Positions 41,338 to 50,556 of a DNA stretch of 64,000 bases are shown here, piece by piece. The stretch comes from Streptomyces violaceusniger (GTDB lineage: Bacteria; Actinomycetota; Actinomycetes; Streptomycetales; Streptomycetaceae): NCBI GenBank assembly GCA_005405945.1, contig BJHW01000001.1, positions 3,162,001 to 3,226,000 on the forward strand, given 5' to 3'. The notes under the pieces were generated by a model. It saw only the letters and a list, made by a program, of their open reading frames with translations, was not told the origin of the DNA and ran no database searches. How positions within the stretch are numbered: the first letter of the stretch is position 1; each line of letters begins with the position of its first letter. A program made the position numbers and the translations under genes.

Positions 41338-42096
41338 TCACTGCGCCCGGTCGGCCCTGGTGCGCCACAGCCACCTGATGTCGCGGGCGAAGGACCAGCT
41401 GAGCAGGGTCAGGGCCAGCAGTGCGGCGCCGAAGGCCGCCGGATACGGGAGCACATCGGCGCCGACGACCAGCAGCAGGACGCCCTGGAGCGCGGCCACC
41501 GTCTTGCGGGCCGTGCTCGGGGGCAGCTGGCCGTTCAGCCAGGGCAGCACCCACGCCGCGGCGACGAAGGCGTAGCGCATGGCGCCGATCAGCAGCACCC
41601 AGGGGCCGAGGAAGGTGGCCACGTAGATGCTGAGCACCAGGATGAGGACGGCGTCGACCTCCATGTCGAACCGCGCGCCCAGGGAGGACGAGGTGCCGGT
41701 GCGGCGCGCCACCTGTCCGTCGACCGCGTCGAGGATCAGCGCCATCGCGGTGAGGGACACCAGGGCGGTGACCGGCGTCGGGCTCTCGAAGGAGTCCGCG
41801 ACCAGCGCGGTCACCCCGCCGACGAGCGTGGCCCGCGCCAGCGTGACGCGGTTGGCCGCGCCGAAGGACGCGAGCCAGGACCGCTGCAGGGCGCGGGTGA
41901 GCACCGCCCAGGTGGCGACCGCGAAGGCCAGGCCGGTCAGCCAGCCCGCGGGTCCCAGGTCGATCGCCGTGCCGAGCAGGACGAGCAACAGCAGCTGCGC
42001 GGCCGCGCCCGCGGCTGTCTCGTTGCGCAACGCGGCCGCACCCGCGGCTGTCTCGTTGCGCACCAGCGTCGTGTTGTAGGGATTGTTCAGGGCCAC
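41338..42096 (-). CDS. CDP-alcohol phosphotransferase family membrane protein
   Basis: Transfers a phospho-alcohol head or tail group from a CDP-activated donor in the membrane. 252 residues with about six membrane spans. The family motif D-G-x2-A-R-x8-G-x3-D-x3-D is seen as DAVDGQVARRTG...LGARFDMEVDA. GTG start at 42096, seven bases after GGAGGG. Near the N-terminus an 11-residue segment (RNETAAGAAAL) is repeated, from a 33-base tandem duplication at 42001-42066. Divergent from the dehydrogenase that opens the cluster at 42215, and probably part of the same pathway. Confidence 0.85.
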   Translation of the reverse strand: MALNNPYNTTLVRNETAAGAAALRNETAAGAAAQLLLLVLLGTAIDLGPAGWLTGLAFAVATWAVLTRALQRSWLASFGAANRVTLARATLVGGVTALVADSFESPTPVTALVSLTAMALILDAVDGQVARRTGTSSSLGARFDMEVDAVLILVLSIYVATFLGPWVLLIGAMRYAFVAAAWVLPWLNGQLPPSTARKTVAALQGVLLLVVGADVLPYPAAFGAALLALTLLSWSFARDIRWLWRTRADRAQ

Positions 42097-42214
42097 CGTG
42101 CACCCTCCGGGCTGTGTGGCGGAGTGGATGGGTGCCGCGTACCGTGTTCGCGGCTTCATGGTCATCCGTACGTGGGCCACCGTCCGATTGTTCAGCCTCT
42201 CAGGAGAACGTCGT

Positions 42215-43212
42215 ATGACGCGCACCGCCCGTGCCTTCTGGCTCCGCTCCCCGGCCATGGCGAGATACGGGAGGTCGACCTGCCCGAACCCGGGCCCGAG
42301 GACGTGGTGGTGCGCACGCTGTGCTCCGGGGTCAGCCGCGGTACGGAGACCCTGGTCTTCCGCGGTGGCGTACCGGAGAGCCAGTACACCGCGATGCGCG
42401 CGCCGTTCCAGGACGGCGCGTTCCCGGGGCCGGTGAAATACGGCTATCTCAACGTGGGTCTGGTCGAGGAGGGACCGGCGTCGCTGCGGGGGCGGACCGT
42501 CTTCAGCCTGTATCCGCATCAGACCCGCTATGTGGTCCCGGCGAGCGCGGTGACCCCGGTGCCCGAGGGCGTGCCCGCGCAACGCGCGGTGCTGGCGGGG
42601 ACGGTGGAGACCGCGGTGAACGCCGCGTGGGACGCCGCGCCCCTGCTGGGCGACCGGATCGCGGTGGTGGGGGCGGGGATGGTGGGCGCCTCCGTCGCGG
42701 CGGTGCTGTCCCGGTTCCCCGCCGTACGGGTGCAGCTGGTGGACGCCGAGCCGGCGCGCGCGGAGGTCGCGCGGGCGCTCGGGGTGGACTTCGCGCTCCC
42801 CGGGGAGGCGGCGGGCGGCCTCGATCTGGTGGTGCACGCCAGCGCCACCGAGCAGGGGCTCGCGCGCTCGCTGGAGCTCCTCGCCCCGGAGGGCACCGTG
42901 CTGGAGCTGAGCTGGTACGGGGACCGGCGGATCGGCCTGCCGCTGGGCGAGGCGTTCCACTCCCGACGGCTGACGGTGCGCAGCAGCCAGGTGGGGACGG
43001 TGTCCCCGGCCCGGGGCTCCCGCCGCTCCTACGGCGACCGGATGGCGCTGGCGCTCGAGCTGCTCGCCGACCCCGCCTTCGACGCCCTCGTCACCGGCGA
43101 ATGCGGTTTCGAGGAGCTTCCCGAGGTGCTTCCGAGGCTCGCCTCGGGCGAGATTCCGGGGCTGTGCCACCGGGTTCGCTACGACGCGGAATCTGCCGTG
43201 TCGCCCGGCTGA
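42215..43212 (+). CDS. Zinc-type (MDR) alcohol dehydrogenase homologue, BchC-like (one frameshift)
   Basis: Medium-chain dehydrogenase fold. About 332 residues: MTRTARAFWLRSP, frame break near 42255, then GEIREVDLPEPGPEDVVVRT; catalytic-domain segment CSGVSRGTETLVFRGGVPES; Rossmann motif VVGAGMVGASVA near residue 155; ELSWYGDRRIGLPLG near 235. The GTE..FRGxxP pattern and absence of the usual zinc-site GHE resemble 2-desacetyl-2-hydroxyethyl bacteriochlorophyllide dehydrogenase (BchC). The true substrate is unknown. ATG at 42215 after CAGGAGA. First of five plus-strand cluster genes. Confidence 0.83.
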
Positions 43213-43290
43213 ACACGGGGAACGCGACGGCCGTACTAGAAGGCGTGCCCCGGCCGAGGGCCCGACGCGCCGTATCTGGAGGGTCATCCG

Positions 43291-43689
43291 TTGTTCAGCA
43301 TCACCGTTCGCGATCACATCATGATCGCTCACAGTTTTCGCGGCGAGGTCTTCGGACCCGCGCAGCGGTTGCACGGGGCGACGTTCCTCGTGGACGCCAC
43401 CTTCCGCCGTGCCGAGTTGGACGACGACAACATCGTCGTCGACATCGGCCTGGCCACCCGGGAGCTGGGGGAGGTGTGCGGCGCGCTCAGCTATCGCAAC
43501 CTCGACGACGAGCCCGACTTCAAGGGGATCAACACCTCCACCGAGTTCCTCGCCAAGGTGATCGCCGACCGCCTCGCGGAGCGGGTGCGCTCGGGGGCGC
43601 TGGGCGAGGGCGCCCGGGGCCTGTCCGGGATCACCGTCACCCTGCACGAGTCGCATATCGCCTGGGCGAGTTACGAGCGTGACCTATGA
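43291..43689 (+). CDS. 6-pyruvoyl-tetrahydropterin synthase/QueD-like protein with altered active site
   Basis: 132 residues, full length for the PTPS fold. Zinc-site residues H14 (IAHSF) and H28 (RLHGA) are kept. The third zinc His of the usual HGH is Ala30, the catalytic Cys position is Ala24, and the catalytic DH pair is replaced (ALSYRNLDD). The C-terminal Glu is kept ([13 protein letters not shown]). So it is unlikely to run the standard PTPS or QueD reaction; a different pterin-like substrate or a binding role is possible. TTG start at 43291 with GGAGG eight bases before. Overlaps the next gene by ATGA. Its presence with a GTP cyclohydrolase II points to pteridine or pyrimidine metabolism. 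Confidence 0.82.
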   Translation: MFSITVRDHIMIAHSFRGEVFGPAQRLHGATFLVDATFRRAELDDDNIVVDIGLATRELGEVCGALSYRNLDDEPDFKGINTSTEFLAKVIADRLAERVRSGALGEGARGLSGITVTLHESHIAWASYERDL

Positions 43690-44792
43690 GCCCGGCCGCA
43701 CCGTCCACGGTGCACTTCGTGATGCCCGGCGGGGTGGCCGACCCGGCCGCGCCGAGCGGCGGCAACGTCTACGACCGGCGGGTCTGCCGGGATCTGCCCG
43801 GCGTCGGCTGGCGGGTCGAGGAGCACGCCATCGCGGGCGACTGGCCCCAGCCGGGCCCGGCCGCCCGCGCCGAGCTGACCCGGCTCCTGACCGCGCTGGC
43901 GGACAACACGCTCGTCCTGCTCGACGGGCTGGTGGCCTGTGCGCTCCCGTACATCGTCGTGCCCCAGGCCCAGCGGCTGCGGCTGTCGGTGCTGGTGCAT
44001 CTGCCGCTGGGCGACGAGACGGGGCTGGCCCCCGGCCGGGCCGAGGATCTGAAGGCGCTGGAGGGCCGGACGCTGCGCGCGGTGCGGACGGTGGTGGCCA
44101 CCAGCGCCTGGGCGGCCGGGCGGCTGGTGGATCTGCACGGGCTGGTCCCGGACCGGGTCCATGTGGCGGCGCCCGGCGCCGACATCGCGCCGCTCGCCTC
44201 CTCCGGCGGCGACGGCTCGCGGCTGCTGTGCGTGGCCTCGGTGACCCCGCGCAAGGGGCAGCTGCGGCTGGTCGAGGCGCTCGCGCGCATCGATGATCTC
44301 CCCTGGACTTGCGACTGTGTGGGCTCCCTGGAGCAGGACCCGGAGTACGCCGCCCGGCTCCGGGAGCTGGTCGAGAAGCTGGGCGTGGCCGACCGGGTGC
44401 ATCTGCTCGGCTCGAGGACCGGCGCCGAGCTGGACGCCGGCTACGCCTCGGCCGACGCGGTGGTACTCGCCTCGTACGCCGAGACCTACGGCATGGCGGT
44501 GACCGAGGCGCTGGCCCGGGGCATCCCGGTGCTGGCCACGGCCGTCGGCGGGGTTCCGGAGGCGGTCGGGCAGGCGCCCGACGGCAGGATGCCGGGCATC
44601 CTCGTCGACCCGGACGACCCCGACGCGCTCACGGCGGCGCTGCGCCGCTGGCTGGGCGACCCCGGTGCGCGCCGCCGGCTCACCGCCGCCGCGCACGAGC
44701 GGCGCACCGCGCTGGCCGGGTGGGAGAACACCACCCGCAATCTGGCCGGTGCGCTGGAACAGCTCCGAGACGAACCGCGGAGGGCCGCGTGA
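43686..44792 (+). CDS. GT4-type glycosyltransferase
   Basis: Retaining GT-B glycosyltransferase, 368 residues. N-terminal [12 protein letters not shown] with a GGNVYDRR motif; the C-terminal Rossmann half carries [18 protein letters not shown] and the nucleotide-sugar site [20 protein letters not shown] followed by GGVPEAV, the E-x7-E motif of GT4. Sugar donor and acceptor unknown. Coupled by ATGA to the PTPS-like gene and by GTGA to the methyltransferase gene, so it belongs to the same polycistron. Confidence 0.88.
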   Translation: MSPAAPSTVHFVMPGGVADPAAPSGGNVYDRRVCRDLPGVGWRVEEHAIAGDWPQPGPAARAELTRLLTALADNTLVLLDGLVACALPYIVVPQAQRLRLSVLVHLPLGDETGLAPGRAEDLKALEGRTLRAVRTVVATSAWAAGRLVDLHGLVPDRVHVAAPGADIAPLASSGGDGSRLLCVASVTPRKGQLRLVEALARIDDLPWTCDCVGSLEQDPEYAARLRELVEKLGVADRVHLLGSRTGAELDAGYASADAVVLASYAETYGMAVTEALARGIPVLATAVGGVPEAVGQAPDGRMPGILVDPDDPDALTAALRRWLGDPGARRRLTAAAHERRTALAGWENTTRNLAGALEQLRDEPRRAA

Positions 44793-45624
44793 AGACGACC
44801 GACGTACCGCGTTACACCCCCGACTGGCTGGAGCTGCGGGAGGGCGCCGACGCGGCGGCCCGCTCCCCCGAACTCCTCGAGGCGCTCGGCCCCCAGCTGT
44901 CCGGCCCGCCGCTGGTGATCCACGACCTGGGCTGCGGCACCGGCTCCATGGGGCGCTGGCTGGCGCCCCGGCTGAGCGGCCCGCAGCTGTGGATCCTGCA
45001 CGACCGCGACCCCGAGCTGCTGGACCGGGCGGCGGTGCGGATGCCCCGCGCGGCCACCGACGGCAGCCGCATCACCATCGCGACGGCGCGCGGCGACCTC
45101 TCCCGGCTGACCGCGAGCACGCTGGACGGCGCCTCGCTGGTGACGGCGTCCGCGCTGCTGGACGTGCTCACCCCCGAGGAGGTGGACGGGATCGCCGCGG
45201 CCTGCGCCGAGGCGGAGTGCCCGGCGCTGCTGGCGCTGTCCGTGGTGGGGCGGGTCGAGCTCACCCCGGCCGACCCGATGGACGCGGAGATCACCGAGGC
45301 GTTCAACGCCCATCAGCGGCGCGGCGGTCTGGTGGGCCCCGACGCGATGGCGGTGGCCTCCGAGGCGTTCGCCCGGCACGGCGCGACGGTACGGACCCAC
45401 GCCAGCCCCTGGATGCTGGGGCCGAGCACTCCGCGCTGACGGCCGAGTGGCTGCGGGGCTGGGTGGGCGCGGCCGTGGAGCACCGGCCGGAGCTCGGCGC
45501 GCACGCCGAGGCGTATCTGCGCCGCCGGCTGGCGATGGCCGCGGCGGGCGCGCTGCGGGTGGTGGTGCACCACCACGATCTGCTGGCGCTGCCCGCGCCC
45601 CGCACGCTGGGGGCGGCCGCGTGA
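44789..45624 (+). CDS. Class I SAM-dependent methyltransferase (one frameshift)
   Basis: Methylates an unknown substrate using S-adenosylmethionine. About 278 residues: motif I HDLGCGTGSMGRWL near residue 45, LHDRDPELLDRA (acidic loop), and SLVTASALLDVLTPEEVDGI. The frame breaks near 45420 in a GGGG run; the second part (LTAEWLRGWVGAAVEHRPEL to TLGAAA) continues to 45624. Starts with GTG at 44789 overlapping the glycosyltransferase stop; its own stop overlaps the next GTG. Confidence 0.83.
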
Positions 45625-46654
45625 CCGCCGCGCTGCGGGCCCGGCTCGGGGCGGCCGCGGGCGTCGCCATCCTCGGGGTGGTGCTGTGGCGGCTGGGCAC
45701 CGGGGCCTTCGTTGCGGCCTTGCGCACCATCGACGGGCTCACCCTGCTGGCGGCGGTCGGCCTCGGCCTGCTCACCACGGTCTTCAGCGCCTGGCGCTGG
45801 TGTCTGGTGGCGCGGGGGCTGCGGATCCGGCTGCCGCTGGGTCCGGCCGTCGCCGACTACTACCGCGCGCTGTTCCTCAACGCCGCGCTGCCCGGCGGGG
45901 TGCTCGGCGATGTGCACCGCGCGGTGCGGCACGGGCGGGACGCGGGGGATGTCGGCCGGGGCGTGCGTGCGGTGGTGCTGGAGCGGGTCGCGGGCCAGGT
46001 GGTGCTGATCGCGGTGGGGGCGGTGGTCCTGCTGGCCCACCCCTCCCTGGCCGTGGCACACGCCGGTCGGCTGTTCGGCGGGATGACCACGGTATGGGTC
46101 CTGGCCGCGGTGGGCGTCCTGTCGCTGCTCCTCATGGTGGCTTTGGTGGCCGTCCGGCGCCGCCGCCGCGCGGCGCCGGTGGCCGGGCGGCGGCGGGGCG
46201 CGGTCCGCGGCGCGCTCCTCGAGGCGCGCCGCGGGCTGCTGGCCCGGGGCAGCTGGCCGGGGGTGGTGATCTCCTCGGTGGTGGTGCTGGCCGGGCATCT
46301 GACGACGTTCGTGCTGGCCGCGCGGGTGGCGGGGTCAGACGCCCCGCTGACCGAGCTGGTGCCCCTGATGGTGCTCGCCCTGATCGCCATGGCGCTGCCG
46401 CTGAACGTCGGCGGCTGGGGCCCCCGTGAGGGCGTGACCGCCTGGGCCTTCGGCGCCGCGGGCCTCGGCGCGAGCCAGGGGCTGACCGTGGCCGTGGTCT
46501 ACGGGGTGCTCACCTTCGCCGCGAGCCTCCCCGGTGTCGTGGTGCTGGCCGTCCAGTGGTGCGGCCGGCTGCGGGGTCGACAGGTCGAGTTCGAAGAGGG
46601 TGTCCTCGCCGAGGGTGTCGCGGCGGACCGGCGGGCGGAGCGCGTCCCGCATGA
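45621..46654 (+). CDS. UPF0104/lysylphosphatidylglycerol-synthase-type membrane protein (end uncertain)
   Basis: Flippase-like integral membrane protein. At least eight hydrophobic segments between residues 5 and 310; FLNAALPGGVLGDVHRAVRH and LPLNVGGWGPREGVTAWAF are the recognisable family loops. The catalytic domain of MprF is absent. As printed the frame runs on to 46934 over the convergent reductase gene. One extra G in the run at 46573-46576 ends it at 46654 and at the same time ends the reductase at 46510, so I use that repair. GTG start overlaps the methyltransferase stop. Probable role: export or membrane translocation of the pathway product or a lipid-linked intermediate (inference). 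Confidence 0.75.
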
Positions 46655-47381
46655 CCGTCGTCCCGTCGAAGCGCAGCCCGGGGATGCCGTCGCCGAGCAG
46701 GACGGGGGCCACGGTGACGTAGAGCCGGTGCAGCGCCCCCGCGTGCAGGAAGCGCGACACGGTGACGCCGCCGCCCTCGACGAGTACCCGGCCGAGCCCG
46801 CGCCGCCGAAGCGCCCGCACCAGGTGGTGGGGGGCAAAGGCGTCCGGGTCGTCAAGCGTCAGCACGTCCACGCCGTCCCGCGGCGCCGTCCGGCGCTCGC
46901 CGGTGGTACCCACCACCCACAGGGTCGGAGCTGAGCCATCGGTGAACACCCGTCGGTCGAGCGGCACCCGTCCGCGCGGATCGAGGACGACCCGCACCGG
47001 GTGGGCGCCCGCGCAGGCGCGCACGGTCAGCTGGGGGTCGTCCGCGACGGCGGTGCCGGCCCCGACGACCACCGCGTCGGCGAGGGCGCGCAGCCGGTGG
47101 AGATGGCGGCGGTCCTCCTCGCCGGTGACGTAGTCGGCGTCGCCGGTGCGGGTGGCGATGAAGCCGTCCAGGCTCTGGCCGAGCTGAGCGACGGTCAGCC
47201 GCGGCCCGGCCAGGCACAGCGGGAGATAGCGGTCGACCAGGAGCCGGGCCTCCGGCGAGGCGGCCTCGCTCCACCGCCACCGGCCGTCCGGGCCCCGGAC
47301 CAGACCGGCGGCCCCGGCGTCCGCCTCGGTCCGGACCGAGCGCAGCCGCTCCCATGCCTCTTCCGTCTCCAGGAAGGTCAT
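46510..47381 (-). CDS. RibD C-terminal-type reductase (dihydrofolate-reductase fold; end uncertain)
   Basis: NADPH-dependent reductase related to the ribosyl reductase half of RibD; the zinc deaminase half is absent. About 290 residues. An N-terminal extension of some 55 residues precedes the domain (VAQLGQSLDGFIATRTGDAD, LRALADAVVVGAGTAVADDP, VRVVLDPRGRVPLDRRVF, VLVEGGGVTVSRFL). As printed the frame continues to 46335; the repair described for the convergent membrane-protein gene gives a stop at 46510. Start ATG 47381 overlaps the amidohydrolase stop (ATGA). Predicted to reduce the ribosylaminopyrimidine made by the two upstream enzymes. Confidence 0.8.
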
Positions 47382-48130
47382 CGCGCCTCCTTCTCGGCAC
47401 CGACCAGGGAAAGATACTCGGCGAAGCAGTCGACGAGCCCGGCCAGGAGTTCCTTTCCCTTGTCCGCGGACGCCCTGGACGGACGGCCGATGACCCCGGA
47501 CTCGGTATAGGCGGGCATACCGAGGGTGAGCAGATGTTTCCGATCGTCGGATATCCAGTCGGAGGTTTCATGACCGGGCCGTACGAGTTCCGGATGGGCA
47601 TGCAGGAGGATCGATGTCTCCAGTTCCCCCGCATGCATATCGCTGTTGGCTGGGGTGCGTACTCCGGCGCGTGTCCTGGCGACCTCCCAGTCGGCCGATC
47701 CGGGGAATAGCGCCATGCGGAAGTCAGTGCCCGCGGATTCCTGAACGATGTTGCGCAGTACGTAATTTCCGCCGTGTCCGTTCACCAGAATCAGACCGCG
47801 TATACCCGAGCGCCTGAGTGAGTCCGCGATATCGCGGACGACGGCGTAGAGGGTGGCCGCGGAAATCGACACCGTCCCTGGCCAGGCGGCGTGTTCATGG
47901 GAGCAGGAGACCGTCACCGGGGGCAGTTGGAGCACCGGATACGCGGCCGCGATCTCCCCTGCGACCGTGCAGGCGATGACCGTGTCGGTCACCAGTGGGA
48001 GAAATGCGCCGTGTTGCTCGAAGCTGCCTACGGGAAGAACGGCGACATCGGCCCGGTCGGCCCGCACTTCCTCCGTCGTCCGTGTCGGCAACACCATGCC
48101 GGCCTGGGGGCGCGTTCCCGAACCGCTCAT
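47378..48130 (-). CDS. Creatininase-family amidohydrolase, probable FAPy deformylase
   Basis: Metal-dependent amidohydrolase. About 250 residues with the creatininase ligand set: Glu and His in PVGSFEQHGAFLPL, Asp in VTDT, His in VNGHGGNYVLRN, Glu in MHAGELETS. The usual second His of EQHGxHLP is Phe. Related archaeal ArfB hydrolyses the formamide of FAPy. Together with the neighbouring FAPy-type cyclohydrolase this gene most likely does the same, giving the diaminopyrimidine APy. Start ATG 48130 (MSGSGTRP), eight bases after AAAGG; an ATG at 48148 has no such site. Divergent from the cyclohydrolase gene, coupled to the reductase gene. Confidence 0.83.
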   Translation of the reverse strand: MSGSGTRPQAGMVLPTRTTEEVRADRADVAVLPVGSFEQHGAFLPLVTDTVIACTVAGEIAAAYPVLQLPPVTVSCSHEHAAWPGTVSISAATLYAVVRDIADSLRRSGIRGLILVNGHGGNYVLRNIVQESAGTDFRMALFPGSADWEVARTRAGVRTPANSDMHAGELETSILLHAHPELVRPGHETSDWISDDRKHLLTLGMPAYTESGVIGRPSRASADKGKELLAGLVDCFAEYLSLVGAEKEAR

Positions 48131-48228
48131 ATCTCGTGGACCTTTCATGCGTCGGCCGGACAGCTTGTTGCTGCGGCTTTTCTCATTCTCCTGTACAAGG
48201 GCGGTGGTTTTCCAGATAAGATCGGGAC

Positions 48229-48885
48229 ATGACAGAAAGTGATGGCGTGTTCGATGTCGACACCCGCACCTCGGGTGTCGAACGAGTGGTGAATGTCCGG
48301 CTGGCCACGAAGCATGGCGACTTTCTCGCGATCGGCTATCGGGACCTCGTGCTGGGTGATGAACAAATAGCGCTGGTATACGGCGATGTCGGCGGGCAGG
48401 AAGCGCTTACCCGGCTGCATTCCGAGTGCCTCACCGGAGACGCGTTCGGCTCCCGTCACTGCGAGTGCGGCGACCAGCTCTCCGCGGCGCTGAAGGCGAT
48501 CGTGGCCGAAGGCCGGGGCGTCCTGGTGTATCTGAGGGGCCATGAGGGGCGCGGGATCGGGCTGCTCGCCAAGCTCCAGGCGATGAAGCTCCAGTCCGAG
48601 GGGCTGGACACCGTCGAGGCCAACCTCGCCCTCGGTCTGCCGGCCGACGCCCGCGACTACAAGGTGGCGGCGGATGTCCTGCACGACCTCGAGGTGCGCT
48701 CCGTGCGGCTGCTGTCCAACAACCCCCAGAAGCGGGACGCGCTGGTGCGCCACGGCGTCCGGGTCAGCGAGCAGGTGCCGCTGCTGATGACTCCGCATCA
48801 GGAGAACCTCCCGTATCTGCTCACCAAGCGGGACCGCATGGACCACTATCTGCCCCATCTGGAAGCCGTGATCCAGCGCACCTGA
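48229..48885 (+). CDS. GTP cyclohydrolase II homologue with Met switch residue (FAPy-forming type)
   Basis: Opens GTP. 218 residues, stand-alone RibA domain without RibB. The three zinc cysteines are intact (HSECLTGD and RHCECGDQ: C67, C78, C80) and the GTP-binding GHEGRGIGLL is present. At the position of E. coli RibA Tyr105 the residue is Met119 (KLQAMKLQ). In S. coelicolor SCO6655 a Met at this position is reported to stop the reaction at FAPy, whereas Tyr gives the riboflavin precursor. So I predict 2-amino-5-formylamino-6-ribosylaminopyrimidinone phosphate as product. ATG at 48229, weak ribosome-binding site, divergent from the amidohydrolase gene. Not expected to serve riboflavin synthesis. 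Confidence 0.92.
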   Translation: MTESDGVFDVDTRTSGVERVVNVRLATKHGDFLAIGYRDLVLGDEQIALVYGDVGGQEALTRLHSECLTGDAFGSRHCECGDQLSAALKAIVAEGRGVLVYLRGHEGRGIGLLAKLQAMKLQSEGLDTVEANLALGLPADARDYKVAADVLHDLEVRSVRLLSNNPQKRDALVRHGVRVSEQVPLLMTPHQENLPYLLTKRDRMDHYLPHLEAVIQRT

Positions 48886-48900
48886 AGGAGGCCCTGGCCC

Positions 48901-48950
48901 CGGGCCGCGGTCTGGTCCACCGGTGTCGGCCGGGCGTGGGCCGCGGCCCG
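48901..48950 (+). terminator. Hairpin after the cyclohydrolase gene
   Basis: CGGGCCGCGG (48901-48910) and CCGCGGCCCG (48941-48950) form a perfect stem with a 30-base loop, 16 bases after the stop. The large loop makes it only a fair candidate. Confidence 0.45.
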
Positions 48951-49065
48951 TATCGGTACGGAGTTTCGGCGTGACCATACCGCCGAACGGGCGATCAGCG
49001 CCTATTTGTCCCAGAATGGGGGTGCCGCGTGACGTTCCGAAGGACGACGATCAAGGGTAGGGACC

Positions 49066-49572
49066 ATGGACCTCGAGATCGACCTCCGAGTGGACGGGAC
49101 CGAGCACCGCCTCACCGTCGACACCCGTACGACGCTGCTGGACGCCCTGCGCGAACAGCTGGGGAACACCAGCCCCAAGAAGGGCTGCGACCACGGACAG
49201 TGCGGCGCCTGCACCCTGCTGCTCGACGGCCGCCGGATCCTCGGCTGCCTCGCTCTGGCCGTCGCCCACCAGGGCGCGGACATCGTCACGGCGGCCGGGC
49301 TCACCGACGGTGAGCTGCATCCGCTCCAGCGGTCGTTCATCGCCCATGACGCCTTCCAGTGCGGCTACTGCACGCCAGGTCAGATCGTCTCGGCGGCCGG
49401 GATGCTCCAGGAGGCCGGGCAGGGCTGGCCCAGCGCCGTGAGCAAGGACCCGGGCGCCACCGATGTGGTGCTCGACGACGAGGAGATCGCCGAGCGGATG
49501 AGCGGCAATCTGTGCCGCTGTGCCGCGTACGCGAACATCGTCCCGGCGATCGCGGAGGTGGCGCACCGATGA
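49066..49572 (+). CDS. Molybdenum hydroxylase, [2Fe-2S] subunit (PaoA/YagT-like)
   Basis: Electron-transfer subunit of a xanthine-oxidase-family enzyme. 168 residues: plant-type ferredoxin cluster [21 protein letters not shown] near residue 42 and the second cluster CGYCTPGQ with [11 protein letters not shown]. Unlike E. coli PaoA it has no Tat signal peptide, so the complex is probably cytoplasmic. Coupled by ATGA to the FAD subunit. Confidence 0.92.
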   Translation: MDLEIDLRVDGTEHRLTVDTRTTLLDALREQLGNTSPKKGCDHGQCGACTLLLDGRRILGCLALAVAHQGADIVTAAGLTDGELHPLQRSFIAHDAFQCGYCTPGQIVSAAGMLQEAGQGWPSAVSKDPGATDVVLDDEEIAERMSGNLCRCAAYANIVPAIAEVAHR

Positions 49573-50556
49573 AGCCCTTTCGCTACGAACGCGCCGATGA
49601 GGTGCCGGCGGCCGTCGCCACCCTCGTGAAGGAGCCCGAGGCGGCCTATCTGGCCGGGGGCACCAATCTGGTCGATCTGATGCGTCTTGAGGTGACGACC
49701 CCGGAGGTGCTGATCGACGTCCGGCGGCTGACCTCGGACCGGATCGAGGAACTGCCCGACGGGGGCCTGCGGATCGGCGCGGCGGTGACGGGCAGCGATC
49801 TGGCCGCCGACCCGCGGGTCCGGCGCCGCTATCCGGTGCTCTCCCAGGCGCTGCTCTCGGGCGCCTCGGGCCAGCTGCGCAACCTCGCCACCACCGGCGG
49901 CAATCTGCTCCAGCGCACCCGCTGCCCGTACTTCCAGAACGTCACCACCCCCTGCAACAAGCGCCTACCGGGCTCGGGCTGCTCGGCGGTGGAGGGCTAC
50001 CAGCGCGATATGGCGATCCTGGGCGCCTCCCCGCCTGTGTGGCCACCCACCCCTCCGACATGGCCGTCGCGCTGGCCGCGCTGGACGCGGTGGTGACGGT
50101 GGCCGGCCCGGCCACCGAGCGGCGGATCCCGCTGACCGAGCTGCACCGGCTGCCGGAGGACGCCCCGACCGCGACACCGTCCTGGAGCGCGGTGAGCTGA
50201 TCACCGGGGTGGAGCTGCCGCCCCCGCACGCCGCGGTCCGCTCCCGCTACCGCAAGGTGCGCGACCGCGCCTCGTACGCCTTCGCGCTGGTCTCGGTCGC
50301 CGCCGCGCTGGAGGTCACCGACGGGGCGGTACGGGACGTAGCGATCGCGCTGGGCGGGGTGGCGCACAAGCCCTGGCGGGCCACCACGGCCGAGGCGGTG
50401 CTGCGCGGCGCGCCCGCCACGCGGGAGAGCTTCGTGGACGCGGCCGCCGCCGAGCTGGCCGGGGCGCGGCCGCTGGCGGGCAACGCCTTCAAGGTCCCGC
50501 TCGCCCGCAACACGATGGTCGCCACCCTGCTGGAGCTGCTGGAGGAGGCGCGATGA
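49569..50556 (+). CDS. Molybdenum hydroxylase, FAD subunit (PaoB-like; two frameshifts)
   Basis: Carries FAD and passes electrons. About 330 residues: [16 protein letters not shown] at the start, FAD motif [16 protein letters not shown], second FAD motif [16 protein letters not shown]. Cysteines in [21 protein letters not shown] match the extra [4Fe-4S] site described for PaoB. The frame breaks near 50030 and near 50165; the C-terminal CO-dehydrogenase-flavoprotein domain ([30 protein letters not shown]) follows. Overlaps both neighbours by ATGA. Confidence 0.88.

Noticed and set aside
41338..43656. 772-codon minus-strand frame spanning the CDP-alcohol phosphotransferase and beyond
   Set aside because: Only the last third (from GTG 42096) has membrane spans, the family motif and a ribosome-binding site; the upstream part is antisense to the dehydrogenase and PTPS-like genes.
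45621..46934. Membrane-protein gene extended to its printed stop
   Set aside because: The last 120 residues are charged, non-homologous and antisense to the reductase gene; a one-base repair gives a sensible end.
48229..48885. Assignment as the riboflavin gene ribA
   Set aside because: The Tyr-to-Met change at the switch position, the absence of ribB/ribE/ribH and the amidohydrolase partner argue against a riboflavin role.
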